Shown here: positions 1 to 7,325 of the stretch, one piece after another
Numbering within the stretch: the stretch's first letter is position 1
How the letters are laid out: each line of letters begins with the position of its first letter
NCBI RefSeq assembly: GCF_003951315.1
Contig: NZ_QLJH01000038.1
Span: 1 to 29,378, forward strand
Direction of reading: 5' to 3'
Length of the DNA stretch: 29,378 nt
Origin: Sphingomonas sp. S-NIH.Pt15_0812
Lineage (GTDB): Bacteria; Pseudomonadota; Alphaproteobacteria; Sphingomonadales; Sphingomonadaceae
The notes under the pieces: model-generated
What the model was told of the DNA's origin: nothing
Seen by the model: only the letters and a program-made list of their open reading frames with translations
The model's database searches: none
Translations under genes and position numbers: made by a program

Positions 1-180
1 GCGCCCAACCCCAGCCGCGTCCACGCCGAAGCGCTCCCAGGCCCCCCGCCGCGCCTTCGACCGGTGTCGGCGGCTTCGTCGTGGCGGACCGGATCGCCGG
101 CCGGGCCGGGCTGCTCGCCTCGGTCGTCACGGCGGGGGGCCTGGGAGCGCTTCGGCGTGGACGCGGCTGGGGTTGGGCGC
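1..180. repeat. Perfect 51-bp inverted repeat at the window edge
   Basis: Bases 1-51 are the exact reverse complement of bases 130-180, leaving a 78-base loop (52-129). The match stops at 52/129 and starts at the very first base of the window, so its outer limit is not visible. Perfect arms of this length with the outer edge at a sequence end are typical of fold-back artefacts at contig ends. A real palindrome (cruciform or transposon end) is possible but nothing else supports it. Confidence 0.9.
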
Positions 181-236
181 TGGTGCTGGCGGGCGCGGCG
201 GCGGCCTGGACGACGCGCGATCACGATTCGGCATAA
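3..236 (+). CDS. Partial membrane protein, C-terminal end only
   Basis: An open frame enters from the left edge and ends at TAA 234-236. The last ~58 residues read as a small hydrophobic protein end: a Gly/Val-rich stretch (TGVGGFVVADR), a short hydrophobic segment (LLASVVTAGGLGAL), a basic Arg/Gly/Trp loop (RRGRGWGWA), a second hydrophobic segment (LVLAGAAAAW) and a charged tail (TTRDHDSA). This looks like two membrane segments with a positive loop between them. I do not recognise the family. The part before about base 52 lies in the left arm of the inverted repeat and may not be native sequence, so the N-terminal side should not be trusted. The stop is 33 bases before the TonB receptor start, so the two could share a transcript. 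Confidence 0.45.
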   Translation, partial: AQPQPRPRRSAPRPPAAPSTGVGGFVVADRIAGRAGLLASVVTAGGLGALRRGRGWGWALVLAGAAAAWTTRDHDSA

Positions 237-269
237 TCCTGCGACAATTGGCGGCTAGCGGCCGCAGCC

Positions 270-2897
270 ATGAACAAATGGTGGGCAGCGTCCCTCGCGA
301 TCCTCGCAATTCCCAATCCGGTCCGCGCCCAGCAGGCCGCGCCGCCGGCCGGCGTGCCGACTTCGACGCCGACGCCGACCGCCGGCAGCCAAGAGGCGGA
401 ACCGGAGGCGGACGATGCCGGCGAGGACATCGTCGTCACCGGATCGCGCAAGCTGCCCGGATCGGTGATCGGCGACATTCCCCCCGACCAGACCCTGGGC
501 GCGGCCGACATCCGCTCCTATGGCGTCAGTTCGGTATCGGACCTGCTCAACGAACTGTCGCCGCAGACGACCAGCGGGCGCGGCCAGGGCGGCGCGCCGG
601 TGGTGCTGCTCAACGGCCGGCGCATCTCCGGCTTCCAGGAAATCCGCGACATCCCGACCGAGGCGATCCAGCGCGTCGAGATCCTGCCCGAGGAAGTGTC
701 GCTGAAATACGGCTATAGCGCCGACCAGAAGGTAGTGAACATCGTCCTGCGCCGCCGCTTCCGCGCCGCGACGCTGGAGGCGGCCGACCGCGTGCCGACC
801 GCCGGCGGCCGCAACGACGCACAGGGCGAGGCCGACCTGCTCGCGATCCGGCGCGACACGCGCACCAACCTGCATCTGGAATATGAGCGCGCCACCCCGC
901 TGACCGAGGCGGAGCGTGGCATCGACCCGCGCGCCAGCGACGATCCGGGCGCGACCAATTTCGACCAGACGCCCTATCGCACCCTGCTGTCCTCGACGCG
1001 CAACTTCAGCGCCAACGGCATCGTCGCGCGGCCGGTGCTGGGCGTCTCCGCGACGCTCAACGGCCGCTACGAGCTGAGCGATTCGACCAGCCGGTTCGGC
1101 CTGCCCGGCGTCACCCTGACCGGGCCGGACGGCACGGCGGTGACCCGCTATGTCGACGACGGCAGCGTCCTGCCGCTGGCGCAGCGGTCGACCAGCGCGA
1201 CCACGCATCTGGGCAGCACGCTGAACGGCCTGCTGGGCGGAGGGTGGAACTGGTCGTTCACCGGCAATTACGACCGGGTGGCGTCGACCACGCTGACCGA
1301 TACCGGGCTGGACCCCAGCGGCTTCCAGGCGCGGCTGGATGCGGGCGCGGCGGGGGTCGACGATCCTTTCCGGCCCGGCGACCTGAACGCCTTCGCCGCC
1401 AATCGCGCGCGCTCCGTCTCCAGCCAGGGCGGCGGCGACCTGCTCGTCACCGGCAGCCCGTTCCGCCTGCCGGCGGGCGAGGTGACGACCAGCCTGCGCG
1501 CCGGGGCGAATACCAGCGACTTCAGCGCCGACAGCTTCCGGAACGGCGTGTCGAGCAGCGGCGGAGTCGCGCGCGACAGCGCCAACGGCCAGGCCAATAT
1601 CGACCTACCCATCGCCAGCAAGTCGCGCGGCGTGCTGGGCGCGATCGGCAATCTGTCGCTGAACGGCAATCTGTCGGTCAACCACCTGTCCGACTTCGGC
1701 ACGTTGCTGACCACCGGCTACGGGGTCAACTGGGCCCCGATCCCGGCGGTGCGGATCATCGCCTCCGCCACCGACCAGGAGAATGCCCCGACCGCGCAGC
1801 AACTGGGCAACCCGACCATCGCCACGCCCGGAGTGCGCATCTTCGACTATGTGCGCGGCACCACCGCCACGGTGACGACGGTGACCGGCGGCAATCCCGC
1901 CCTGGTGTCCAACGAACGCCATGTGAAGAAGATCGGCGTGACGGTGAAGCCCTGGGCGGCGACCGACCTGACGCTGACCGCCAATTATGTCGACAGCCGG
2001 ACCGACAATCCCATCCAGGGCTTCCCCGTCGCGACCGCCGCGATCGAGGCCGCCTTTCCCGACCGCTTCACCCGCGATGGCGACGGCACCCTGCTCCGCA
2101 TCGACACGCGGCCGGTCAATTTCGCGCGGGCCGAGAGCAGCCAGTTGCGTTGGGGCATCAATTTCTCCCATGCGCTCAAGTCCAGGGTGCAGCGCGAGCT
2201 GGAGGCCTATCGCAACGGCACCGGCCCCAATCCCTTTGCCGGCCTGCGTCCACCCGGCGGCGGCGAGCGGCGGGCGGGTGGCGATGGTCCGCCGCCCGGT
2301 GGCCCGGATGGGGGCGCGCCCGGTGCAGGCGGGCCGGGTGGCCCGGGCGGCGGCGGACGTGGCTTCGGCGGCGGCGGGTATCGCGGCGGCGGCTTCGGTG
2401 GCCGGGGCCAGGGTGGCGGCCGGCTCCAGTTCGCGGTCTATCACACCTGGAACTTCACCAACCGCCTGCTGGTGGCGAATGGCGGACCGTCGCTCGACCT
2501 TTTGAACGGCGACGCGATCAGCGCCTCGGGCGGCCAGTCGCGGCACGAGGTCGAGGGCCAGGCCGGCTATGTGAACAACGGCCTGGGCGCGCGCCTGTCG
2601 CTCAACTATCAGAGCCCGACCCGAGTCAACGGCCTGACCTCGGCCGATACGCTCGCCTTTTCCGACCTGACCACGCTCGACCTGCGGCTCTTCGCCGATC
2701 TGGGCGGGCGGCTCGACTGGGTCAGGGCGCATCCCTGGATGCGGGGCGCGCGGGTCACGCTGTCAGTCGGCAACCTGTTCAACCAGCGCCAGCGGGTGCG
2801 CGATGCGGACGGGACGACGCCGGTCAGCTACCAGCCCGGCTATCTCGATCCGCTGGGCCGGTCGGTCCGACTGTCGATCCGCAAGCTGTTCTTCTGA
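270..2897 (+). CDS. TonB-dependent outer-membrane receptor with Gly-rich insertion
   Basis: An 875-residue outer-membrane receptor that should take up a substrate using TonB/ExbBD energy; the substrate cannot be told. A signal peptide (MNKWWAASLAILAIPNPVRA) is followed by an acidic linker, then DIVVTGSR and the plug domain (about residues 50-160, with VVLLNGRRISG and IQRVEILPEE). The rest is beta-barrel, with alternating aromatic strands, ending in RLSIRKLFF with the terminal Phe expected for outer-membrane assembly. Residues 661-717 are an unusual Gly/Pro/Arg-rich block inserted in the barrel half, probably an extracellular loop. No clear Shine-Dalgarno precedes ATG 270, so the start rests on the signal peptide. 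The stop lies 16 bases from the stop of convergent tadA. The family is certain; the ligand is unknown. Confidence 0.93.
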   Translation: MNKWWAASLAILAIPNPVRAQQAAPPAGVPTSTPTPTAGSQEAEPEADDAGEDIVVTGSRKLPGSVIGDIPPDQTLGAADIRSYGVSSVSDLLNELSPQTTSGRGQGGAPVVLLNGRRISGFQEIRDIPTEAIQRVEILPEEVSLKYGYSADQKVVNIVLRRRFRAATLEAADRVPTAGGRNDAQGEADLLAIRRDTRTNLHLEYERATPLTEAERGIDPRASDDPGATNFDQTPYRTLLSSTRNFSANGIVARPVLGVSATLNGRYELSDSTSRFGLPGVTLTGPDGTAVTRYVDDGSVLPLAQRSTSATTHLGSTLNGLLGGGWNWSFTGNYDRVASTTLTDTGLDPSGFQARLDAGAAGVDDPFRPGDLNAFAANRARSVSSQGGGDLLVTGSPFRLPAGEVTTSLRAGANTSDFSADSFRNGVSSSGGVARDSANGQANIDLPIASKSRGVLGAIGNLSLNGNLSVNHLSDFGTLLTTGYGVNWAPIPAVRIIASATDQENAPTAQQLGNPTIATPGVRIFDYVRGTTATVTTVTGGNPALVSNERHVKKIGVTVKPWAATDLTLTANYVDSRTDNPIQGFPVATAAIEAAFPDRFTRDGDGTLLRIDTRPVNFARAESSQLRWGINFSHALKSRVQRELEAYRNGTGPNPFAGLRPPGGGERRAGGDGPPPGGPDGGAPGAGGPGGPGGGGRGFGGGGYRGGGFGGRGQGGGRLQFAVYHTWNFTNRLLVANGGPSLDLLNGDAISASGGQSRHEVEGQAGYVNNGLGARLSLNYQSPTRVNGLTSADTLAFSDLTTLDLRLFADLGGRLDWVRAHPWMRGARVTLSVGNLFNQRQRVRDADGTTPVSYQPGYLDPLGRSVRLSIRKLFF
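2250..2420 (+). repeat. Gly/Pro/Arg-rich low-complexity segment in the TonB receptor
   Basis: Residues 661-717 of the receptor consist of degenerate repeats such as PPGGPDGG, GGPGGPGGGG, RGFGGGGYRGGGFGGRG. They are encoded by GGC/GGT-rich DNA with short imperfect tandem units. The reading frame stays open through the block and barrel strands resume directly after it (QFAVYHTW). Confidence 0.8.
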
Positions 2898-2913
2898 TCG
2901 GGAGGGGCCGCCG

Positions 2914-3363
2914 CTATCGTCGCGCCGCGAAGAAGTCGCGGAGCAACGTGGCGGCGGCCCCCTCGCCGATCCCGGCATAGACTTCGGGTCGGTGGTGGCA
3001 GGTCGGCTGGCCGAACAGGCGGGGTCCATGCTCCACCGCGCCGCCCTTGGGATCGGCGGCGGCATAATAGAGCCGGCCGATCCGGGCATGGGCGATCGCC
3101 CCCGCGCACATCGCGCACGGCTCCAGCGTCACCCACAGGTCGCAATCCTCCAGCCGCTCGCGCCCCAGCCGCGCCGCCGCGTCGCGGATCACCCGCATCT
3201 CCGCATGGGCGGTGGGGTCGTGCAGCGCGCGCGGGGCATTGGCGGAGACGGCGACCAGTTCGCGTCCCAGCATGATGACGGCCCCGACCGGCACTTCGCC
3301 GGCCTGGGCGGCGGCGACGGCGGCGGCGAGCGCCTGGCGCATCGGTTCGGGCAAGGGGATCAT
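2914..3363 (-). CDS. tadA: tRNA-specific adenosine deaminase TadA
   Basis: A 149-residue zinc deaminase that converts A34 to inosine in the tRNA-Arg(ACG) anticodon in the cytoplasm. The CDA-fold signatures are present: HAE at residues 53-55 (zinc His53 and proton-shuttle Glu55) and PCAMC at 82-86 (zinc Cys83 and Cys86). VPVGAVI near residue 25 and the C-terminal RRPEVYAGIGE-like region also fit TadA. The start at 3363 gives MIPLPEPM; a second Met seven codons later is an alternative. The frame is open further upstream but reads into the neighbouring small gene, so it is not extended. It is convergent with the receptor gene and follows the 72-residue membrane protein on the same strand after 49 bases, so the two may be cotranscribed. 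Confidence 0.93.
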   Translation of the reverse strand: MIPLPEPMRQALAAAVAAAQAGEVPVGAVIMLGRELVAVSANAPRALHDPTAHAEMRVIRDAAARLGRERLEDCDLWVTLEPCAMCAGAIAHARIGRLYYAAADPKGGAVEHGPRLFGQPTCHHRPEVYAGIGEGAAATLLRDFFAARR

Positions 3364-3412
3364 GCCTCCCCCTGCCCCACCGGTCCGCCGCGCGTAAAGC
3401 GCCGGCTGCGAC

Positions 3413-3631
3413 TCAGTTCGGCGCCTGGCTGTTCGCCGGCTTCTCGACATTGATGGTCGGCACCGCGACCGTCTTGTTCTCCGTGCCGACGGTGACCTTG
3501 GCGACATCGGCCTGGAAGGCGGGGGCCTGAACCACGGCAGGGCGCGTCTGGTCGATCGAAATGATGCCGAAATACATCAGCGCCGCGACGATCAGCGCGA
3601 CCAGAGCAAGCAGGACCAGCAGAGCGCGCAT
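3413..3631 (-). CDS. Small single-pass membrane protein, unknown function
   Basis: A 72-residue protein beginning MRALLVLLALVALIVAALMY, one strong N-terminal membrane segment (residues 3-25), followed by a polar Gln/Val/Thr-rich domain of about 45 residues (AKVTVGTENKTVAVPTINVE) and a short Pro/Asn tail. The topology suggests an inner-membrane anchor with a small periplasmic or cytoplasmic domain. It has a good ribosome site (gaaaggg, seven bases before ATG). It lies upstream of tadA on the same strand and divergent from rpmB, with a 175-base promoter region between them. I do not recognise a family, and there is no lipobox cysteine. Confidence 0.7.
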   Translation of the reverse strand: MRALLVLLALVALIVAALMYFGIISIDQTRPAVVQAPAFQADVAKVTVGTENKTVAVPTINVEKPANSQAPN

Positions 3632-3680
3632 CGAAAACCCTTTCGTGATGGATATCGTGCGCGTAACAACGCCGCCAGAA

Positions 3681-3702
3681 GACCAGCGTTGCATCGCTGG
3701 TC
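3681..3702. repeat. 8-bp inverted repeat between divergent genes
   Basis: gaccagcg, six-base loop ttgcat, cgctggtc: a perfect 8-bp inverted repeat in the 175-base region between the leftward small membrane gene and rightward rpmB. It sits about 35 bases upstream of the rpmB -35 element. It could be an operator or a hairpin in a leftward leader; neither can be decided from sequence. Confidence 0.45.
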
Positions 3703-3736
3703 GACCGTCGCCACGGGGGCGGAATGCAGCTTTCGG

Positions 3737-3765
3737 TTGACTCAATCGCCGCCGTCCCGTAATCG
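3737..3765 (+). promoter_or_regulatory. Sigma-70 type promoter of rpmB
   Basis: TTGACT at 3737-3742, a 17-base spacer, then TAATCG at 3760-3765. The -35 matches consensus in five of six positions and the spacing is optimal. Transcription would start near 3772, giving a leader of about 35 bases before the rpmB ATG. Confidence 0.6.
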
Positions 3766-3806
3766 CGCGGCCTTTCCGGGCAACCCCGAAACCAGGATAT
3801 TCGATC

Positions 3807-4109
3807 ATGTCGCGCATCTGCGAGCTGACCGGCAAGGGCCGGCAGGTGGGAAACAACGTTTCGCACGCCAACAACAAGACCAAGCGTACCTTCCTGCCCA
3901 ACCTGCAGAATGTGACGCTGCTCTCCGACGCCCTTGAAACCGGTGTGAAGCTGCGCGTCTCGACGCACGGCCTGCGCTCGGTCGAGCATAATGGCGGTCT
4001 CGACAACTGGCTGGTCAAGACCAGCGACGACAAGCTGTCGCTGCGCTGCCGCCGCCTGAAGCGCGACATCGTCAAGAAGCGCGCCGCGACCGAGGCCGCC
4101 GCGGCCTAA
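3807..4109 (+). CDS. rpmB: 50S ribosomal protein bL28
   Basis: A 100-residue basic ribosomal protein of the large subunit. The N-terminus [20 protein letters not shown] is the classic L28 signature; [11 protein letters not shown] and a C-terminal Lys/Arg-rich helix ending in an Ala tail follow, as in alphaproteobacterial L28. It is monocistronic: a good promoter lies upstream (3737-3765) and a terminator follows (4134-4165). The ribosome site is modest (aggat, nine bases before ATG). The length and start are those expected for the family. Confidence 0.97.
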   Translation: MSRICELTGKGRQVGNNVSHANNKTKRTFLPNLQNVTLLSDALETGVKLRVSTHGLRSVEHNGGLDNWLVKTSDDKLSLRCRRLKRDIVKKRAATEAAAA

Positions 4110-4133
4110 GGGTTCGCCCGAACCGATCGAATC

Positions 4134-4165
4134 GCCCGCCCGGCCCTACGGCCCGGCGGGCTTTT
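4134..4165 (+). terminator. Intrinsic terminator after rpmB
   Basis: A 12-bp GC-rich stem with one mismatch (4134-4145 with 4150-4161), loop ctac, followed directly by tttt (4162-4165), 24 bases after the rpmB stop. Confidence 0.8.
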
Positions 4166-4283
4166 CGTGTTCGTGGCTTGCAAGGCTTGGGGTCGGGTCG
4201 CACGACTCGCTATCACGCCGTCATTGCCCGCACCGTGGAGCGATCGGCGCCGGATCAGGAAGCCGCCACCCCCGCCTGACAGC

Positions 4284-5267
4284 TCACCCTTCCAGCCGGA
4301 ACTTCAGCAACAGGGTCCGCTGGATCGGCAGCTGATTGTCGTCGGAGACCAGCCACAGGATCGTCGCGCCATTCTCCCGCACGGCGGCGACGCCCTCGAA
4401 ATTGTCGTGGATCAGCGGGGCCTTCAGCACCGCGATCTCCCGGCCTGCGACCTCCGCCCCCGGCCGGATCGCGGCCGGATCGACCAGCACCAGCCGATTC
4501 GACCAACGGAACGGCAGCTGGAAACGCCGCTCCAGCACCAGCAACCGGCCATCGGGCAATTGCGTCATGTCCGAGGGATTGAAGCCGGGGGCCGGTCGAT
4601 AGACGAATCGGAAGGCCGGCCGGGGCCGCGCCACCGGATCGCCCGCCCAGAGCAGCGCATCGCGCCCCGCTCGGCCGCCCGGTGGACGGGTGGTTTCGCT
4701 GATCGCCACGAACCGCCCGTCGCGCAGCCGCGCCATCGATTCGATGCCGCCATTCTCCTTCCACCCCGCCATGGCGGTCGGCGCGACGCCGTGCGCCGGG
4801 GGTGCGAAACCCGGTCCATAGCGCCAGATCTGGTTGAACTGCTCGAACCCGACCCAGATTTGGCCCGTCGCCGGATCGACCGTCATCGATTCGCTGTCGC
4901 GGTCGCGCTTGGTCCAGCCGGTGCGCGGACCGGCCGGCAGGTCGCCGAACCGCACCGCGCGGGGTCGCCAATCCGCCCCCAGGGTGAAATCCAACACCCC
5001 ACCCAGATCGCTGAGCAGGGTGAAGCGGTCGACCGCGACCGCCAGCGAGGAATAGCCGCCAAAGCCCGGATCGTCGGCGGTCAACTGGATGCCGCCCAGA
5101 TAGGTGATCGCCCCGACCCGCTGCCGGCTGCGATCCGCCGCCATCAGCGGCACCGGCGTGGCGGTGACCCGTGCCGTCGGCGCAACCCGCTCGATGCCGT
5201 TCTCGCCCGACCAGCTCAATAACAGCGACAGGCCGGCGAGGAGGGCGAGGGTCGACGGGCGGATCAT
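4284..5267 (-). CDS. Phytase-like esterase-domain protein, probably periplasmic
   Basis: A 327-residue protein of the 'esterase-like activity of phytase' family (a beta-propeller-like domain). The N-terminus MIRPSTLALLAGLSLLLSWSG is a signal peptide or anchor. The fold shows in repeated strand motifs: YLGGIQLTADDPGFGGYSSLAV, DSESMTVDPATGQIWVGFE, GGIESMARLRDGRFVAISE, NPSDMTQLPDGRLLVLER and the C-terminal DNFEGVAAVRENG. These Glu/Asp-containing turns are typical of the family, where they may bind metal. The start at 5267 is chosen because caagggg lies six bases upstream; an in-frame ATG seven codons earlier has no ribosome site. Substrate is unknown and phytase activity should not be assumed. 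It is divergent from the glycine-zipper gene. Confidence 0.82.
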   Translation of the reverse strand: MIRPSTLALLAGLSLLLSWSGENGIERVAPTARVTATPVPLMAADRSRQRVGAITYLGGIQLTADDPGFGGYSSLAVAVDRFTLLSDLGGVLDFTLGADWRPRAVRFGDLPAGPRTGWTKRDRDSESMTVDPATGQIWVGFEQFNQIWRYGPGFAPPAHGVAPTAMAGWKENGGIESMARLRDGRFVAISETTRPPGGRAGRDALLWAGDPVARPRPAFRFVYRPAPGFNPSDMTQLPDGRLLVLERRFQLPFRWSNRLVLVDPAAIRPGAEVAGREIAVLKAPLIHDNFEGVAAVRENGATILWLVSDDNQLPIQRTLLLKFRLEG

Positions 5268-5416
5268 CGCCGCCCCTTGGCGCACCATATCGGCGGCGGA
5301 AAGCCTGAACCGCCGATAACGAGCGCATTCAGAGTCCGGTCAAACCGAATCGGGCAGTTACAGGTCATCGGACGACGAGCCCCGGCCCGCCGCGCCTCGC
5401 AATCGGGAGATCAACG

Positions 5417-5752
5417 ATGATGAAGACCTTTTCCCTCGCCGCAGCGGCCCTGGCGATGAGCGCGTCGGCCCTGGTTCCGGTCAGCGCGGCGGATGCGCAG
5501 CGCTATCGTCACTATCGCGGCGACGCCTATGACCGCGGCTATTACAACGGCGAGCGCGACTATCGCGCCCAGCGCAAGTGCAAGGACGGCACCGGCGGCG
5601 CGATCATCGGCGCCATCGCCGGCGGCCTGCTCGGCCGGACCATCGATACGCGCGGCGACCGCACCGTCGGCACGCTGGTCGGCGCGGGGGCGGGCGCCCT
5701 GGCGGGCCGTGCGATCGATCGCTCCGACCGGCCGGGCTATTGCCGCCGCTGA
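5417..5752 (+). CDS. Glycine-zipper envelope protein
   Basis: A 111-residue exported protein. The signal peptide covers about residues 1-25 (MMKTFSLAAAALAMSASA...). A Tyr/Arg/Asp-rich spacer (YRHYRGDAYDRGYYNGERDYR) precedes a glycine-zipper hairpin at about residues 58-100: GTGGAIIGAIAGGLLG, then GDRTVGTLVGAGAGALAGRAIDR, matching the Rick_17kDa/glycine-zipper 2TM family seen in envelope proteins. Mature Cys55 and Cys109 could form a disulfide. There is no lipobox, so it is unlikely to be a lipoprotein. gggaga lies six bases before the first of two adjacent ATG codons. Role is likely structural or stress-related in the envelope (inference). Confidence 0.85.
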   Translation: MMKTFSLAAAALAMSASALVPVSAADAQRYRHYRGDAYDRGYYNGERDYRAQRKCKDGTGGAIIGAIAGGLLGRTIDTRGDRTVGTLVGAGAGALAGRAIDRSDRPGYCRR

Positions 5753-5790
5753 CCATCTTACGAGTTCCCTCGCGTAGCGTATCGAGGGCG

Positions 5791-5820
5791 GGGGGCCGGT
5801 GTCCGAGGATGCCGGCCCCC
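5791..5820 (+). terminator. Hairpin after the glycine-zipper gene
   Basis: A perfect 9-bp stem (gggggccgg with ccggccccc) and 12-base loop, 38 bases after the stop. No T-run follows, so it may terminate weakly or only protect the 3' end. A smaller stem (ccctcg/cgaggg) lies just before it. Confidence 0.45.
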
Positions 5821-5889
5821 ATGTTCCGTCGGCCGTTTCGCCCACTGAACCATCGGCGCGGCAAAGCGTTGATGAAACAAGGTTAAAAA

Positions 5890-6285
5890 TTGGAACCTGT
5901 GGAAACGCCGCCCGTTTCATCGGGCATGGCAGCCAAACCCGTCCTGCTCGTCGTCGAGGACGATCAACTCATCCTTCTCCATGCGACGATGACGCTGGAG
6001 GATGAGGGCTATGAGGTGATCGGCGTCAGCGATGCCGCAACCGCGCTCAAGACCGCTGCTGCCCGTCCCGACATCGCCGCCCTGTTCACCGACATCGATT
6101 TGCCGGGTGAGCATTGCGGCCTGGACCTGGCGGCGGCCCTGCGCCGGGTACGCCCGGACATGCGGATGGTCATCACTTCCGGCACGCGCGAAGTCTGCGA
6201 CGGCGACCTGCCGGAAGGCGGCATCTTCGTGCCCAAGCCCTATACCACCGCAGACATGCGTCGGGCGTTGCAGCCGGCATTCTAG
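5890..6285 (+). CDS. Stand-alone response-regulator receiver protein
   Basis: A CheY-like single receiver domain without output domain, up to 131 residues. Visible landmarks (numbering from TTG 5890): acidic pair Glu23-Asp24 in VVEDD, phospho-acceptor Asp68 in FTDIDLPG, Thr96 in VITSGT and Lys116 in VPKPY. All residues for phosphorylation are present. Two starts are possible: TTG 5890 with aagg seven bases upstream, or ATG 5926 (MAAKPVLLV), which begins just before the first beta strand but lacks a clear ribosome site. No histidine kinase is in the window, so the partner is unknown. A GEHCGLDLA segment after the Asp resembles sphingomonad receivers that act in phosphorelays (inference). Confidence 0.9.
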   Translation: MEPVETPPVSSGMAAKPVLLVVEDDQLILLHATMTLEDEGYEVIGVSDAATALKTAAARPDIAALFTDIDLPGEHCGLDLAAALRRVRPDMRMVITSGTREVCDGDLPEGGIFVPKPYTTADMRRALQPAF

Positions 6286-6473
6286 CCGTTTCCGAATCAG
6301 GGAACTGGTTTGTGCGGAGGACGCGGGGACGACAGGGTCTCGATTCTGACAGCCTATCAATAGGTCTATACGCCTAAGCGGCCATCTGCGCTTCTGTGCC
6401 AAGCATTACTACCTAATGGCGTGATCTTGACCGGGATCGGCAACGAAGCCATCCGCGACCGCGCCTCACGCCC

Positions 6474-6503
6474 TGGATGGTCTTCGCTGCGCTCGCAATG
6501 ACG
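6474..6503 (-). repeat. Dispersed repeat, copy 1
   Basis: A 30-base segment containing cttcgctgcgctcgcaatgacg in the 288-base space between the response regulator and phbB. It matches about 22 of 29 positions of the reverse complement of 24327-24355. Elements of the type GTCATTGCGAGCGAAGCGAAG are widely scattered in intergenic regions of alphaproteobacteria (general knowledge). The rest of this gap (6286-6573) shows only a small cctat/atagg stem at 6353-6364. Confidence 0.55.
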
Positions 6504-6573
6504 GCTTGGCTCAACCCGATGTCAGCCTGTTCCAGAACGAAATGGGGAGAACACGCCCTCCCCATCCCGATCC

Positions 6574-7296
6574 TCAATACATATGCTGGCCGCCGTTGAT
6601 CGACAGGGTCGAGCCGGTGACGAACCCGCCATCCTCCGAGCAGAGGAAGGCGACACCGCGCGCGATCTCATGCGCCTGGCCCAGCCGTCCGACCGGGATC
6701 TTGGCGACGATCTTCTCCAGCACGTCCGCCGGCACCGCCGCGACCATGTCCGTGTCGATATAGCCGGGGGCGATCGCGTTGACGGTCACGCCGGCCCGCG
6801 CGCCTTCCTGCGCCAACGCCTTGGTGAAGCCGTGGATGCCCGACTTGGCCGCGGCATAGTTCACCTGGCCATATTGGCCCGCCTGACCGTTGATCGAGCC
6901 GATATTGACGATTCGGCCCCATTTCCGCTCGCGCATCCCCGGAAAGGTCGCCTTGGCCATGTTGAAGCAGCCGCCCAGATTCGTGTCGATCACTTCCTTC
7001 CACGCCTGATAGGTCAGCTTCAGGATGGTGCCGTCGCGGGTGATGCCGGCATTGTTGACGACGATATCGACCGGACCCAAGTCCGCCGCGACCTGCGCGC
7101 ACCCCGCCTGGCAGGCATCGTAGTCCGCGACATCCCATTGATAAGCGGGGATTCCCGTCCGTTCCGTAAACTCCGCCGCGCGCTGTGCATTGCCGGCATA
7201 GCTGGCCGCGACGGCGACGCCGGCCTCCTTCAGGGCAAGGCTGATCGCCTCGCCGATTCCGCGCGTACCACCCGTCACGATCGCAACCCGTGCCAT
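6574..7296 (-). CDS. phbB: Acetoacetyl-CoA reductase (PhaB/PhbB)
   Basis: A 240-residue short-chain dehydrogenase that reduces acetoacetyl-CoA to (R)-3-hydroxybutyryl-CoA with NADPH, the second step of polyhydroxybutyrate synthesis. TGGTRGIG (8-15) is the nucleotide-binding loop, NNAG lies at 81-84, and the catalytic set is Ser134, Tyr147, Lys151. The segment SINGQAGQYGQVNYAAAKSG is specific to PhaB-type reductases rather than FabG. A strong ribosome site (gggagagg) lies five bases before ATG. The start is 29 bases after the hemH stop on the same strand, so it is the last gene of the oxidoreductase-hemH-phbB unit. No phaA or phaC is in the window, so the pathway must be completed elsewhere. 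Confidence 0.92.
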   Translation of the reverse strand: MARVAIVTGGTRGIGEAISLALKEAGVAVAASYAGNAQRAAEFTERTGIPAYQWDVADYDACQAGCAQVAADLGPVDIVVNNAGITRDGTILKLTYQAWKEVIDTNLGGCFNMAKATFPGMRERKWGRIVNIGSINGQAGQYGQVNYAAAKSGIHGFTKALAQEGARAGVTVNAIAPGYIDTDMVAAVPADVLEKIVAKIPVGRLGQAHEIARGVAFLCSEDGGFVTGSTLSINGGQHMY

Positions 7297-7325
7297 TCAG
7301 CCTCTCCCATGTAATGACGGTGACG

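Noticed and set aside
1244..2980. Long Arg/Pro-rich open frame overlapping the TonB receptor
   Set aside because: It is an out-of-frame shadow of the receptor in GC-rich DNA; no domain, and the receptor frame is continuous.
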